Counted from the stretch's first letter, positions 1 through 7,734 are shown. The stretch is 12,406 bases of DNA from Alphaproteobacteria bacterium MarineAlpha3_Bin4 (GCA_002938045.1 PTLJ01000018.1:1-12406); one strand, 5' to 3'. The notes: generated by a model not told the origin, from the sequence alone. A program made the numbers and translations.

Positions 1-20
1 GCCATTCCACACTTAGGGCT

Positions 21-887
21 ATGGAACTGCTTGAACGGTTTCTCGACACGCTTCCGGTGCGTGGCCTCGGTTCGCTGACGCCAGTGGTGGCCGTTCTCCG
101 GCTCGACGGCGTCATCGGCAGTCTCCAGCGCGGATTCAGCCTGGTTGAGCAGGCGGCTCCCATCGAGCGCGCCTTCAAGCTCCGTAACCTGACTGCCGTA
201 GCCCTGGCGATCAACTCTCCGGGCGGTTCGCCGGTGCAGTCGGCCCTAATCGCAAAACGTATCCGTGCGCTGGCCGACGAGAACAACGTTCCTGTCTTCG
301 CCTTTGCCGAGGACGTCGCCGCGTCGGGCGGCTACTGGTTGGCCTGCGCGGCGGACGAGATCTACGCCGACGACAGCTCTATCATCGGCTCGATCGGCGT
401 TGTCTCCGGCAGCTTCGGGTTTACGGAGCTGATCAAGAAGATCGGCGTCGAGCGCCGCCTGCACACGGCTGGCGACAAAAAAGCCATTCTCGACCCCTTC
501 ACTCCTGAAAAGGCAACTGACGTCAAGCATCTCAAGGCGCTGCAGCGCGACATCCACGAAAGCTTTGCAGAGACGGTCCGCGTGCGCCGCGGCAAGCGCT
601 TGCTGGGTTCCGAGAAGGAGATCTTTAGCGGAGCCTTTTGGACCGGTGGCCGAGCCCTGGAATTAGGCCTTGTCGACGGCATTGGCGATCTGCGCTCGGT
701 CATGCGCCAGCGCTTTGGCGCCGAGGTCAAGCTTAGGCCGGTCAAGGGTCGGCGGCCTTTCTGGAAGCGGCGTTTTGGGCTCTCCCGCGGCTTCACCGGC
801 ACGCCGCCACCGGCCGGAGACGAACTCGCCGCCGGCATTCTCGCCGCTGTTGAGGAGCGGCTGATCTGGAATAGGTTCGGGCTTTGA
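21..887 (+). CDS. S49 family serine peptidase (SppA/SohB-like, single domain)
   Basis: Predicted serine protease of the signal-peptide-peptidase A family, which cleaves leftover signal peptides or membrane-associated peptides with a Ser-Lys dyad. The 288 residues carry the family landmarks in order: a substrate strand with NSPGG (65-69), the nucleophile motif ASGGYW with Ser102, the GSIGV segment (123-127), Lys154 in TAGDKK, which aligns with the SohB lysine in TAGQYK and sits 52 residues after the serine, and the closing GLVDGIGDL (216-224). No strong N-terminal membrane segment is seen, so it may be cytoplasmic or peripheral, unlike classical SppA. The tail from about 240 is basic and then Pro-rich. 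The reading frame stays open from base 3 to the chosen ATG, and the AGGG before that ATG is too close to be a good ribosome site, so the true start could lie before the window. The family call is secure; the substrate is unknown. Confidence 0.9.
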   Translation: MELLERFLDTLPVRGLGSLTPVVAVLRLDGVIGSLQRGFSLVEQAAPIERAFKLRNLTAVALAINSPGGSPVQSALIAKRIRALADENNVPVFAFAEDVAASGGYWLACAADEIYADDSSIIGSIGVVSGSFGFTELIKKIGVERRLHTAGDKKAILDPFTPEKATDVKHLKALQRDIHESFAETVRVRRGKRLLGSEKEIFSGAFWTGGRALELGLVDGIGDLRSVMRQRFGAEVKLRPVKGRRPFWKRRFGLSRGFTGTPPPAGDELAAGILAAVEERLIWNRFGL

Positions 888-975
888 GCAATCGCCGCCG
901 CGCATTCCGTAAACACGATCCTCTGCCCGCAACTGTCAGCCGCACCGACTGCCGACGGACACCTGATGGCATTGA

Positions 976-1152
976 TCAGCTAAGCCGCGCACGGAGAAGC
1001 TGGGGGTCGTCGGCAATATCAGTGGCGTTAGCGAGGCGGCGTCGGAAACCGGCAATGCCGCAAGCGAGGTACTAGAGGTTACCGGCGAGTTGTCGGGGTA
1101 GGCCCAGGACCTGAGCACTAAGATCGACACATTCACCAAGTAGGCGGTACGC
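976..1152 (+). pseudogene. Decayed C-terminal remnant of a methyl-accepting chemotaxis protein
   Basis: Reading the frame that starts at 976 gives SAKPRTEKLGVVGNISGVSE, then AASETGNAASEVLEVTGELSG, a stop at 1099, AQDLSTKIDTFTK, a stop at 1141, and AVRR. This matches the extreme C-terminus of alphaproteobacterial chemoreceptors, whose usual pattern is TxEV-xxNIxGVSEAASETGxAAxxVLxxxGELSxQAxxLxxxVxxFLxxVRAA. The stop at 1099 falls where the family has Gln, so CAG to TAG is likely; the second stop at 1141 may have the same origin. An upstream in-frame TGA at 973 and the absence of the signalling hairpin and ligand domains mean no functional receptor is encoded. The region just before 976 is too degraded to align. 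It lies in an otherwise empty gap between the S49 peptidase and the small membrane protein. The assignment rests on remembered family consensus, not a search. Confidence 0.7.
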
Positions 1153-1247
1153 CGAGACGAATTGGCAGAGAAGGTTAGGCGCGGTCTCCGGTGCTGATTG
1201 GGGGCCGCCACTTGTTTTGTACGATCGGGATCTCTAAAAGAGCGGTG

Positions 1248-1487
1248 ATGTTCGGAATCTTTAGCCTTCCCAAGATACTCTTCACCATCGTCGTCATCGT
1301 TGCGGTCTGGTACGGTTTTAAGTGGCTTAACCGCCGCCAGCAGGTACAGCGCGATCGGGCCAAGAACGGGCGTCTGAGTGAGGCTGGTGGCGGCAAAAAC
1401 ACGGCCGTCGAGGACATGGTCCAGTGCCCCGACTGCGGTGCCTACGTGCCCGAAGGTGGGCACCACAATTGCGCCGGCCCCGACTGA
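1248..1487 (+). CDS. Small membrane-anchored protein with Cys/His zinc-ribbon-like tail (PP0621-like)
   Basis: A 79-residue protein with one N-terminal transmembrane helix (about residues 9-26, rich in I and V), a basic stop-transfer stretch (KWLNRRQQVQRDRAK), a short Gly-rich linker and a C-terminal tail MVQCPDCGAYVPEGGHHNC. Cys60, Cys63, His72 or His73 and Cys75 could bind one zinc ion. The layout resembles the PP0621 family of small proteins, which end in a MVxCxxCGxxxP-type motif; members are of unknown function. The ATG at 1248 is chosen because the membrane helix starts just after it and AAAGAG lies about 4 bases upstream; an in-frame start at 1191 would add 19 residues that do not resemble the family. 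In related genomes such a gene often sits near glyQ, as here, but no functional link is shown. Family resemblance is moderate. Confidence 0.72.
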   Translation: MFGIFSLPKILFTIVVIVAVWYGFKWLNRRQQVQRDRAKNGRLSEAGGGKNTAVEDMVQCPDCGAYVPEGGHHNCAGPD

Positions 1488-1521
1488 ACTCCGCCGGTCC
1501 CAGAATTGTTTATTCCCTTGC

Positions 1522-1550
1522 TTGACCGTCCCCGGGGTCGTCGGTAGGTT
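1522..1550 (+). promoter_or_regulatory. Candidate sigma70-type promoter for glyQ
   Basis: TTGACC (1522-1527, five of six bases match the -35 consensus), a 17-base spacer, then TAGGTT (1545-1550, a poor -10 with three matches). The spacer contains the palindrome CCCCGGGG. It lies about 45 bases upstream of the glyQ ATG in the only gap before the glyQ-glyS-ppdK run. The position and the -35 are good; the weak -10 keeps this tentative. Confidence 0.35.
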
Positions 1551-1595
1551 CGCTGAACTTGAGAGTTTGCCTTCGACCACCAAGGTTCCGGCGCA

Positions 1596-2513
1596 ATGCC
1601 TTCCGCTTCCAAAGACGCCAACGACGCCAAAGACACCAGCTTCCAATCGCTGATCCTGAAGTTGCAGACCTTCTGGGCCGATCAGGGTTGCGTGCTGCTG
1701 CAGCCCTACGACCTGGAGGTTGGCGCCGGCACCTTTCACCCGGCGACGACGTTACGCTCCTTGGGTCTCTCCGATGACATCTGGAAATGCGCTTACGTGC
1801 AGCCTTCGCGCCGCCCAACGGACGGCCGCTACGGCGACAATCCCAACCGATTGCAGCACTACTACCAGTTTCAGGTGCTGATCAAACCGTCACCCGACGA
1901 CATCCAGGATACCTACTTGCGAAGCCTCTACGCACTTGGTATCGACAAGAACCAGCACGATATCCGCTTTGTCGAGGACGACTGGGAGAGCCCGACCCTG
2001 GGCGCGTCGGGTCTCGGCTGGGAAGTCTGGTGTGACGGCATGGAGGTGACTCAATTTACCTACTTCCAGCAGGTCGGCGGTTATGAGTGCAACCCCGTTC
2101 CGGTCGAACTAACCTACGGCCTCGAGCGCCTGGCCATGTACGTACAAGGGGTCGAGAACGTGTTCGATCTCGACTGGGACGGCGTCCCGGAGGCCGACGG
2201 CGGCAAGACCTACCGTGATATCTTCCACCAGGCTGAGGTCGAGTATTCCAAGTACAACTTCGAACTGGCCGACACTGATATCTTGACCCGCCATTTCGCC
2301 GACGCCGAAAAAGAAGGGAACGCCTTGCTTGAGGCCGGTCTCGCGCTGCCCGCCTACGACCAGTGTTTGAAGGCGAGCCACCTGTTCAATCTGTTGGACG
2401 CGCGCGGCACAATCAGCGTCACTGAGCGCGCCGCCTACATCGGCCGCGTCCGCGCGCTGGCTCGCGGCTCGGCGCGGCAGTGGCTCCGCTCGCAAGGGGC
2501 GGAGGTCGACTAA
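1596..2513 (+). CDS. glyQ: Glycyl-tRNA synthetase alpha subunit
   Basis: Catalytic alpha subunit of the bacterial alpha2beta2 glycyl-tRNA synthetase, which activates glycine with ATP and charges tRNA-Gly in the cytoplasm. The 305 residues match the usual length. Visible signatures are SFQSLILKLQTFWADQGCVL (15-34), QPSRRPTDGRYGDNPNRLQ (69-87), GWEVWCDGMEVTQFTYFQQ (141-159) and TYGLERLAM (173-181), all class II core elements of this family. The first 14 residues are a polar extension (SKDANDAKD) encoded by short GACGCCAA-like repeats. The ribosome site is weak: AAGG lies 10 bases before the ATG. The stop codon overlaps the glyS start by one base (TAATG), so the two subunits are translationally coupled, which fits their fixed stoichiometry. 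Identity is certain; only the exact start is less sure. Confidence 0.97.
   Translation: MPSASKDANDAKDTSFQSLILKLQTFWADQGCVLLQPYDLEVGAGTFHPATTLRSLGLSDDIWKCAYVQPSRRPTDGRYGDNPNRLQHYYQFQVLIKPSPDDIQDTYLRSLYALGIDKNQHDIRFVEDDWESPTLGASGLGWEVWCDGMEVTQFTYFQQVGGYECNPVPVELTYGLERLAMYVQGVENVFDLDWDGVPEADGGKTYRDIFHQAEVEYSKYNFELADTDILTRHFADAEKEGNALLEAGLALPAYDQCLKASHLFNLLDARGTISVTERAAYIGRVRALARGSARQWLRSQGAEVD
2501..2505 (+). promoter_or_regulatory. Strong ribosome binding site deciding the glyS start
   Basis: GGAGG sits 7 bases before the ATG at 2513, inside the last codons of glyQ. It fixes the glyS start at that ATG rather than at the in-frame GTG at 2480, whose extra 11 residues (MAPLARGGGRL) do not look like the family, while MTELLLEMLSEEIPARM does. 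Confidence 0.8.
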
Positions 2514-4609
2514 TGACCGAACTGCTGCTGGAAATGCTATCAGAGGAAATCCCGGCACGCATGCAAGCGCGCGCGGTGGAGGACCTGAAGCGTCTGGTTA
2601 CGGAGGCGCTGAACAGGGAAGACCTGACGTTTGAGTGCGCCAAAGCCTACGCCACGCCGCGTCGGTTGGTCCTCGTCGTCGATGGTATCCCCGAGACTCA
2701 GCCCGACGTTTCAGAGGAAAGGCGCGGGCCGCAGGTCGGCGCGCCGGAGAAGGCTGTCGATGGCTTTAAAAATTCACTTCCCGCAGATGCTGAGATCGAG
2801 CAACGCGAGGACAAGGGTAATACCTATTACTTCGCGATAGTCGAAAAGAAGGGAATCCAGGTTGAACTACTTCTTGGCCAACTGATTATAGATATTATCA
2901 GAAGATTTCCCTGGCCAAAGTCCATGAATTGGGGCGTTGATCATGGTCCGTGGATACGCCCGCTTCACAATATTGTTTGTCGTTTTGGCCCTACGGCCAG
3001 CATCGCAATCACTCTTGAGCCTGGACGCGGATTTAGGACTACGGAAACGACAGGACATAAATTTCTTTCTCCTGATTGGTTTGAGGTCAAGGACTTCGCC
3101 GACTACAAAAAGAAACTCGAGAAGGCTAAGGTCATCATAGATCCGGCCAAGCGGCGTGAGATCATTCTAAAAGAGGCTGGCAAGCTTTGCGGCAAGGTGG
3201 GCCTGGTGTTGAAGGATGATCCCGAACTCCTGGACGAGATCGCCGGGTTAGTCGAGTGGCCGGTGGTGCTAATGGGCACCATTGACGACGACCTGATGTA
3301 CCTGCCGCCGGAGGTGCTGACGACGGCCATGCGCCACCATCAGAAGTACTTCGCATGTCTCGACAAAGGCGGCAACTTGGCCAACCGTTTCATCGTTGTC
3401 GCGAACACGGAAACCACGGACGGGGGTAAACAGGTGATCGCCGGCAATGAACGGGTGCTGAGAGCGCGCTTGGCTGATGCGCGCTTCTTCTGGGACCAGG
3501 ATCGCAAGCAGACCTTGGAGAGCCGCACTAACGGTCTCGCCGGCCGCGTCTTCCACGCTAGGCTCGGCAGCGTCTTGGACAAGTCAAAGCGCATCGAGGC
3601 ACTCGCCGCCTTCGTCGCCGAGGCGTGCGGCGCTGACGCCAAACAGGTAAAGCGCGCAGCCAGGCTTTGCAAGGCCGACCACTCAACGGGCATGGTCGGT
3701 GAATTCCCGGAACTGCAGGGCGTCATGGGCCGGTATTATGCCTTGAGCGACGGCGAACCGCCGGAGGTCGCCGACGCGATCGCCGAGCATTACGCACCGC
3801 GGGGCCCGAATGACGCCTGCCCGGAAAAGCCGGTCAGCATAGCGCTGGCGCTGAACGACAAGATTGACAGCCTGGTTGGCTTCTTCGCGATCGGCGAGAA
3901 ACCCACGGGCTCCAAGGACCCGTTCGCGCTCCGCCGCGCGGCGCTCGGCGTGATCCGGTTGATCCTCCAAAACAAACTTCGTCTGCCGTTGGCGGCTACA
4001 GTATTTAAGGCAGCTTATCGGCTGCATGAAAAGCAGCGAGGATGGGAAAAGGAGGAAGAGACCGAGGGGTGGCTTCCTGTTTCTTCGGACTTGATGGCGT
4101 TCTTCGCCGACCGCCTCAAGGTATACCTGCGCGAACGCGGCGTGCGGTACGATCACGTCGACGCCGTCTTCGCGCTCGGCGGAGAGGACGACCTAGTGCG
4201 GTTGATGGCCCGGGCCGACGCGCTCAGCGAATTCTTGGCGACGGAAGACGGCGAGAACCTGCTCACCGCCTACAGCCGTGCCGCTAACATATTGAAGATA
4301 GAGGAGAAGAAGGACGGCAGGTCCTATGCCAAGGCGCCGGATCCGACGCTCTACTGCGACGGTGAGGAGAAAGTGCTGGTCACCGCCATGGCCTCGGTCG
4401 TGCCTGAGATCGATAGCGCCGTCTCCGACGAGCGCTTCTCAGAGTCGATGGCGCTGCTGGCGGCGCTCAGGAAGCCGGTCGACGACTTCTTCGACGCCGT
4501 CACCGTCAACGTCGACGACCCAGCGCTTCGCGAGAACAGGCTCAAACTGCTCAACAAAATCCGCTCGGCGCTCGACGACGTCGCTGATTTTTCGAGGATC
4601 GAAGGATAG
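2513..4609 (+). CDS. glyS: Glycyl-tRNA synthetase beta subunit
   Basis: Beta subunit of the tetrameric glycyl-tRNA synthetase; it binds tRNA-Gly and is required for charging by the alpha subunit. The 698 residues are of normal length. The N-terminus is the family hallmark MTELLLEMLSEEIPARM; further landmarks are FPWPKSMNWG (132-141), MRHHQKYF (273-280), KDPFALRRAALGVIR (468-482) and a C-terminal anticodon-binding segment ending FFDAVTVNVDDPALRENR. It starts one base inside the glyQ stop with a strong GGAGG site and ends 25 bases before ppdK. Bases about 2761-3120 (residues about 83-202) are only about 46% GC by hand count against about 60-63% in sampled flanking lines, and use rare codons such as ATA and AGA, yet the frame and family motifs stay intact. 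This suggests a patch of different origin. Confidence 0.97.
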   Translation: MTELLLEMLSEEIPARMQARAVEDLKRLVTEALNREDLTFECAKAYATPRRLVLVVDGIPETQPDVSEERRGPQVGAPEKAVDGFKNSLPADAEIEQREDKGNTYYFAIVEKKGIQVELLLGQLIIDIIRRFPWPKSMNWGVDHGPWIRPLHNIVCRFGPTASIAITLEPGRGFRTTETTGHKFLSPDWFEVKDFADYKKKLEKAKVIIDPAKRREIILKEAGKLCGKVGLVLKDDPELLDEIAGLVEWPVVLMGTIDDDLMYLPPEVLTTAMRHHQKYFACLDKGGNLANRFIVVANTETTDGGKQVIAGNERVLRARLADARFFWDQDRKQTLESRTNGLAGRVFHARLGSVLDKSKRIEALAAFVAEACGADAKQVKRAARLCKADHSTGMVGEFPELQGVMGRYYALSDGEPPEVADAIAEHYAPRGPNDACPEKPVSIALALNDKIDSLVGFFAIGEKPTGSKDPFALRRAALGVIRLILQNKLRLPLAATVFKAAYRLHEKQRGWEKEEETEGWLPVSSDLMAFFADRLKVYLRERGVRYDHVDAVFALGGEDDLVRLMARADALSEFLATEDGENLLTAYSRAANILKIEEKKDGRSYAKAPDPTLYCDGEEKVLVTAMASVVPEIDSAVSDERFSESMALLAALRKPVDDFFDAVTVNVDDPALRENRLKLLNKIRSALDDVADFSRIEG

Positions 4610-4634
4610 AAGACCAAAAAGGGACTGCGATCAA

Positions 4635-7301
4635 ATGACCAAGTGGATCTATGCATTCGGAGACGGCGCCGCTGAAGGCAATGCCGAAATGAAGGAGCTG
4701 CTCGGCGGTAAGGGCGCCAACCTGGCCGAGATGGCCAGCCTCGGCCTGCCGGTGCCGCCGGGCTTCACCATCACGACCGAGGCTTGCACCCACTTCACGG
4801 ACACGGATGACGGCTTTCCGGACGGCTTTGAGGCTGAGGTCAAGGCAGCGTTGGGCCGAATCGAGAAGGCGCTCGGGCGCGGTTTCGGTTCGTCCGAGAC
4901 GCCGCTTCTAGTCTCCGTCAGATCAGGCTCGCGGGCGTCGATGCCGGGGATGATGGACACCGTCCTCAACCTCGGCCTCAGCGACTCAACCGTCGAAGCG
5001 TTGGCCCGGAACAGCGGCGACGAACGCTTCGCCTACGACAGCTACCGCCGCTTCATCCAAATGTACGGCAATGTCGTGCTCGGTGTTGAACACCATAACT
5101 TTGAGGACATCCTGGAGGACTACAAGGACGACCACGGCTACGGCCTCGACATCGAACTCACGGCGGATGACTGGAAACAAGTGGTCGCAGCCTATCTGGC
5201 GGTGGTCGAAGAAACCCTCGACCAGCCCTTCCCGCAGGAACCGAACGACCAGCTGTGGGGCGCCATCGGCGCCGTCTTCGGGTCGTGGATGAATAGCCGC
5301 GCAGTTGCCTACCGGCGCATCCATTCTATCCCCGCCGACTGGGGCACAGCGGTCAACGTTCAGGCCATGGTGTTCGGCAACATGGGCGAGGATTGCGCCA
5401 CCGGTGTCTGCTTCACGCGCAACCCGTCGACCGGCGAAAACACCTTTTTCGGCGAGTTTCTGGTCAACGCGCAGGGCGAGGACGTCGTTGCCGGTATCCG
5501 CACGCCCCAGGCGCTGACTGAGGCCGAGCGCGAAACGACGGGCTCCAGCCTGCCGTCGATGGAGGTCTTAATGCCGGACATCTACGCTGAACTGGTCGAT
5601 GTGCGCGAGAGGCTGGAGCACCACTATCAGGACTTGCAGGACATGGAATTCACGGTCCAGCAAAACAAGTTGTGGATGTTACAGACCCGGACCGGCAAGC
5701 GCACCGCCAAGGCAGCCTTGAAGATTGCCTGCGACATGGTTGACGAGGGCATGTTCGACAAATCGAGCGCAATCATGCATGTCGATGCGGCGCAGCTCGA
5801 CCAGCTGCTACACCCAACTCTCGATCCGGAAGCAGAGCGCAAGCTTTTGGGTCGCGGCCTGCCGTCGAGCCCCGGCGCGGCGACGGGCCACGTTGTGTTC
5901 AACGCTGACGACGCCGAAGCTAGGGTCGCCAACGGCGAGCGCGTGATCCTGGTCCGGGTCGAGACCTCGCCTGAAGACATCAATGGCATGCACGTCTCAG
6001 AGGGCATCCTGACGACCCGCGGCGGCATGACCTCGCACGCCGCCGTCGTCGCTCGCGGCATGGGCATTCCCTGCGTGTCGGGGGCTGGCGACCTGCGTGT
6101 CGATCACAGCGCTAAGACCCTGATTGCCACGGGCTGCACTGTCAGCGAGGGCGACGTGATCACTATCGATGGCTCGACCGGCGAGGTCTTGGAGGGCGTG
6201 GTGGCGACGACCCAGCCCGAACTGACCGGCGATTTCGCGCGCCTGATGGAATGGGTCGATGAGGTCCGCACCATGGGCGTACGGGCTAACGCCGAAACGC
6301 CGAAGGACGCGGCGACTGCGCGCTCGTTCGGCGCGGAGGGCATCGGGCTCAGCCGCACAGAGCACATGTTCTTCGACCCGGACCGCATCGTCCACATGCG
6401 CGAAATGATCCTGGCCAAGGACGTGGATCATCGTCGAGCCGCCTTGGACAAGTTGCTACCCTACCAGCGCCAGGACTTCCAGGAGTTGTTCGACATCATG
6501 GAGGGCCTGCCGGTGACAATCCGGCTGTTGGATCCGCCCCTGAACGAGTTTCTGCCGCGCACCGAAGAGGAGTTGCGCGAGATTGCCGAGGCCGCTGGCA
6601 CCGACATGGCCGCGGTCAAGTACAGACGTGCCGAGCTCGACGAGTCCAATCCCATGCTCGGGCACCGGGGCTGTCGACTCGGCATCACTTACCCGGAGAT
6701 TTACGAGATGCAGGCGCGCGCCATCTTCGAGGCGGCAGCAGAGGTCGCTAAGGCGGGCCGCGGCGTGGCGCCGGAAGTGATGATCCCGCTGGTCATCGAC
6801 CGGCCCGAATTCGACGCCTTGAAAGCCGTCGTCGATCGGGTCGCCGCCGAGGTGCAGGTGGCCAAAGGGATCGAGTTTTCCTACCTGGTTGGTACCATGA
6901 TCGAGCTACCGCGAGCGTGTCTGATGGCCGGTGAGATTGCCGAGACGGCTGAGTTCTTTAGCTTCGGCACCAACGACCTGACGCAGACGACCTACGGCTT
7001 CTCGCGCGACGACGCTGGCACCTTTCTCAAAATTTACTACCAGCAGGGCGTGTTGTCATCAGACCCCTTCATGACCATCGACCGTAACGGTGTCGGCGAG
7101 CTGGTGCGGATCGGCGTTGAACGTGGCCGCGCCCGCCAGCCCGACCTCAAAATGGGGATTTGCGGCGAACACGGCGGTGATCCGGAATCGGTGCGGTTCT
7201 GCCAGGAGGTCGGCCTCAACTATGTCTCATGTTCGCCCTATCGCGTGCCGATCGCCAAGCTGGCTGCGGCGCAGGCGGCGGTCGCCCAAACGGGCGGATA
7301 G
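4635..7301 (+). CDS. ppdK: Pyruvate, phosphate dikinase
   Basis: Interconverts pyruvate + ATP + Pi and phosphoenolpyruvate + AMP + PPi, giving the cell a gluconeogenic or PPi-saving route between pyruvate and PEP. The 888 residues match the family length. The N-terminal nucleotide-binding domain opens with KELLGGKGANLAEMASLGLP and contains SVRSGSRASMPGMMDTVLNL; the central swivelling domain has TRGGMTSHAAVVARGMG with the phosphorylated His468; the C-terminal PEP/pyruvate barrel ends with MGICGEHGGDP, including catalytic Cys843. The start is the ATG at 4635, where MTKWIYAFGDG begins the known fold; the same frame is open back to 4326, but that part only overlaps glyS out of frame. AAGGGA lies about 10 bases upstream. 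It follows glyS by 25 bases, so co-transcription is likely, an arrangement common in this bacterial group. In many organisms a regulatory protein acts on a threonine near the catalytic histidine (here TSHA); that gene is not in the window. Confidence 0.97.
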   Translation: MTKWIYAFGDGAAEGNAEMKELLGGKGANLAEMASLGLPVPPGFTITTEACTHFTDTDDGFPDGFEAEVKAALGRIEKALGRGFGSSETPLLVSVRSGSRASMPGMMDTVLNLGLSDSTVEALARNSGDERFAYDSYRRFIQMYGNVVLGVEHHNFEDILEDYKDDHGYGLDIELTADDWKQVVAAYLAVVEETLDQPFPQEPNDQLWGAIGAVFGSWMNSRAVAYRRIHSIPADWGTAVNVQAMVFGNMGEDCATGVCFTRNPSTGENTFFGEFLVNAQGEDVVAGIRTPQALTEAERETTGSSLPSMEVLMPDIYAELVDVRERLEHHYQDLQDMEFTVQQNKLWMLQTRTGKRTAKAALKIACDMVDEGMFDKSSAIMHVDAAQLDQLLHPTLDPEAERKLLGRGLPSSPGAATGHVVFNADDAEARVANGERVILVRVETSPEDINGMHVSEGILTTRGGMTSHAAVVARGMGIPCVSGAGDLRVDHSAKTLIATGCTVSEGDVITIDGSTGEVLEGVVATTQPELTGDFARLMEWVDEVRTMGVRANAETPKDAATARSFGAEGIGLSRTEHMFFDPDRIVHMREMILAKDVDHRRAALDKLLPYQRQDFQELFDIMEGLPVTIRLLDPPLNEFLPRTEEELREIAEAAGTDMAAVKYRRAELDESNPMLGHRGCRLGITYPEIYEMQARAIFEAAAEVAKAGRGVAPEVMIPLVIDRPEFDALKAVVDRVAAEVQVAKGIEFSYLVGTMIELPRACLMAGEIAETAEFFSFGTNDLTQTTYGFSRDDAGTFLKIYYQQGVLSSDPFMTIDRNGVGELVRIGVERGRARQPDLKMGICGEHGGDPESVRFCQEVGLNYVSCSPYRVPIAKLAAAQAAVAQTGG

Positions 7302-7465
7302 CTGTCCCCTTTCGTCATTGCGGGGGCGGCGTCTGCTGCATACCGGAATACAGTTTTATCTTATCGATGCGGATTCCTACGTTCGGGGAATAACGAGCAA
7401 CGGTAAAAAAATCGGCCGAAGGTTGGGAGAAGCATTCCTCTTGAGTGGACGCGGTAACCGAGAGA
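7302..7465. other. Non-coding stretch after ppdK
   Basis: About 160 bases between the ppdK stop and the minus-strand microprotein. No convincing gene, hairpin terminator or RNA was recognised. It contains a run of seven A (near 7405-7411), which on the minus strand is a T-run about 55 bases past the microprotein stop, but the sequence before it forms no clear stem. Confidence 0.4.
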
Positions 7466-7579
7466 TTAGGAGAGAACCAAGACGTTGGCCGTCATCACAC
7501 TGATGGCGATCAGGACACCGAGTGCGAAGGCGAGGCAAAAATAGCCCTTGTGGGATTGGGCCGTTGTGATCGGTTTCAT
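7466..7579 (-). CDS. 37-residue putative membrane microprotein
   Basis: A short minus-strand frame reads MKPITTAQSHKGYFCLAFAL and then GVLIAISVMTANVLVLS before a TAA. It has a short polar, basic N-terminus and a single hydrophobic helix covering about residues 13-36, the layout of single-pass small membrane proteins. A good ribosome site, AGAGGTG (7583-7589 on the minus strand), lies three bases before the ATG, which is the main support that it is translated. It is divergent from the cytochrome c gene at 7735, sharing a 155-base upstream region. I do not recognise the family. Small subunits of respiratory or transport complexes have this size and shape, but nothing here ties it to one; proximity to a cytochrome c is suggestive only. 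The overlapping plus-strand frame (7445-7648) has no such features. Confidence 0.5.
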   Translation of the reverse strand: MKPITTAQSHKGYFCLAFALGVLIAISVMTANVLVLS

Positions 7580-7582
7580 CTT

Positions 7583-7589
7583 CACCTCT
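7583..7589 (-). promoter_or_regulatory. Ribosome binding site of the microprotein
   Basis: AGAGGTG on the minus strand, six of seven bases matching GGAGGTG, followed by AAG and the ATG at 7579. The match and spacing are what separate this short frame from chance. Confidence 0.45.
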
Positions 7590-7734
7590 GGCTTGGATCT
7601 AAAGTTGGCCTCGACGGTAATCCGATTTCGTGGCTGGTCGATGGTTAAAGTGTTTTAAACCGTTTCAGAACCTAACTCGCAGGGCGAACTGGCTGAGGCT
7701 TCTCACAACGAAGCGAAAGCGCTAGGGTGCGCAC

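Noticed and set aside
362..932. Minus-strand frames across the S49 peptidase gene
   Set aside because: They are antisense shadows of a clear plus-strand gene, with Arg/Ser/Pro-rich content and no motifs.
1099..1143. TAG read as a sense codon (Gln or pyrrolysine) to restore the MCP frame
   Set aside because: glyS and ppdK in this window end with TAG as a normal stop, most of the receptor is missing, and an upstream TGA also breaks the frame, so simple decay is the better explanation.
1212..1240. Promoter TTGTTT, 17 bases, TAAAAG before the small membrane protein
   Set aside because: The spacing is right, but the predicted transcript start would fall at the ATG itself and exclude the ribosome site, so support is poor.
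4326..4634. N-terminal extension of about 103 residues on PPDK
   Set aside because: The frame is open but lies out of frame over the 3' end of glyS; it is Arg/Ser-rich in the manner of a GC-rich shadow, and PPDK proteins begin at the MTKWIYAFGDG-type sequence.
7445..7648. A 67-residue plus-strand frame in the gap after ppdK
   Set aside because: It has no ribosome site or recognisable features and lies opposite the microprotein, which has a good ribosome site and a membrane helix.
7635..7665. Operator-like palindrome upstream of cytochrome c (GGTTAAA, 5 bases, TTAAACC)
   Set aside because: The arms match imperfectly (six of seven), only one copy is present, and no known regulator site is recognised; it may simply be AT-rich promoter DNA.
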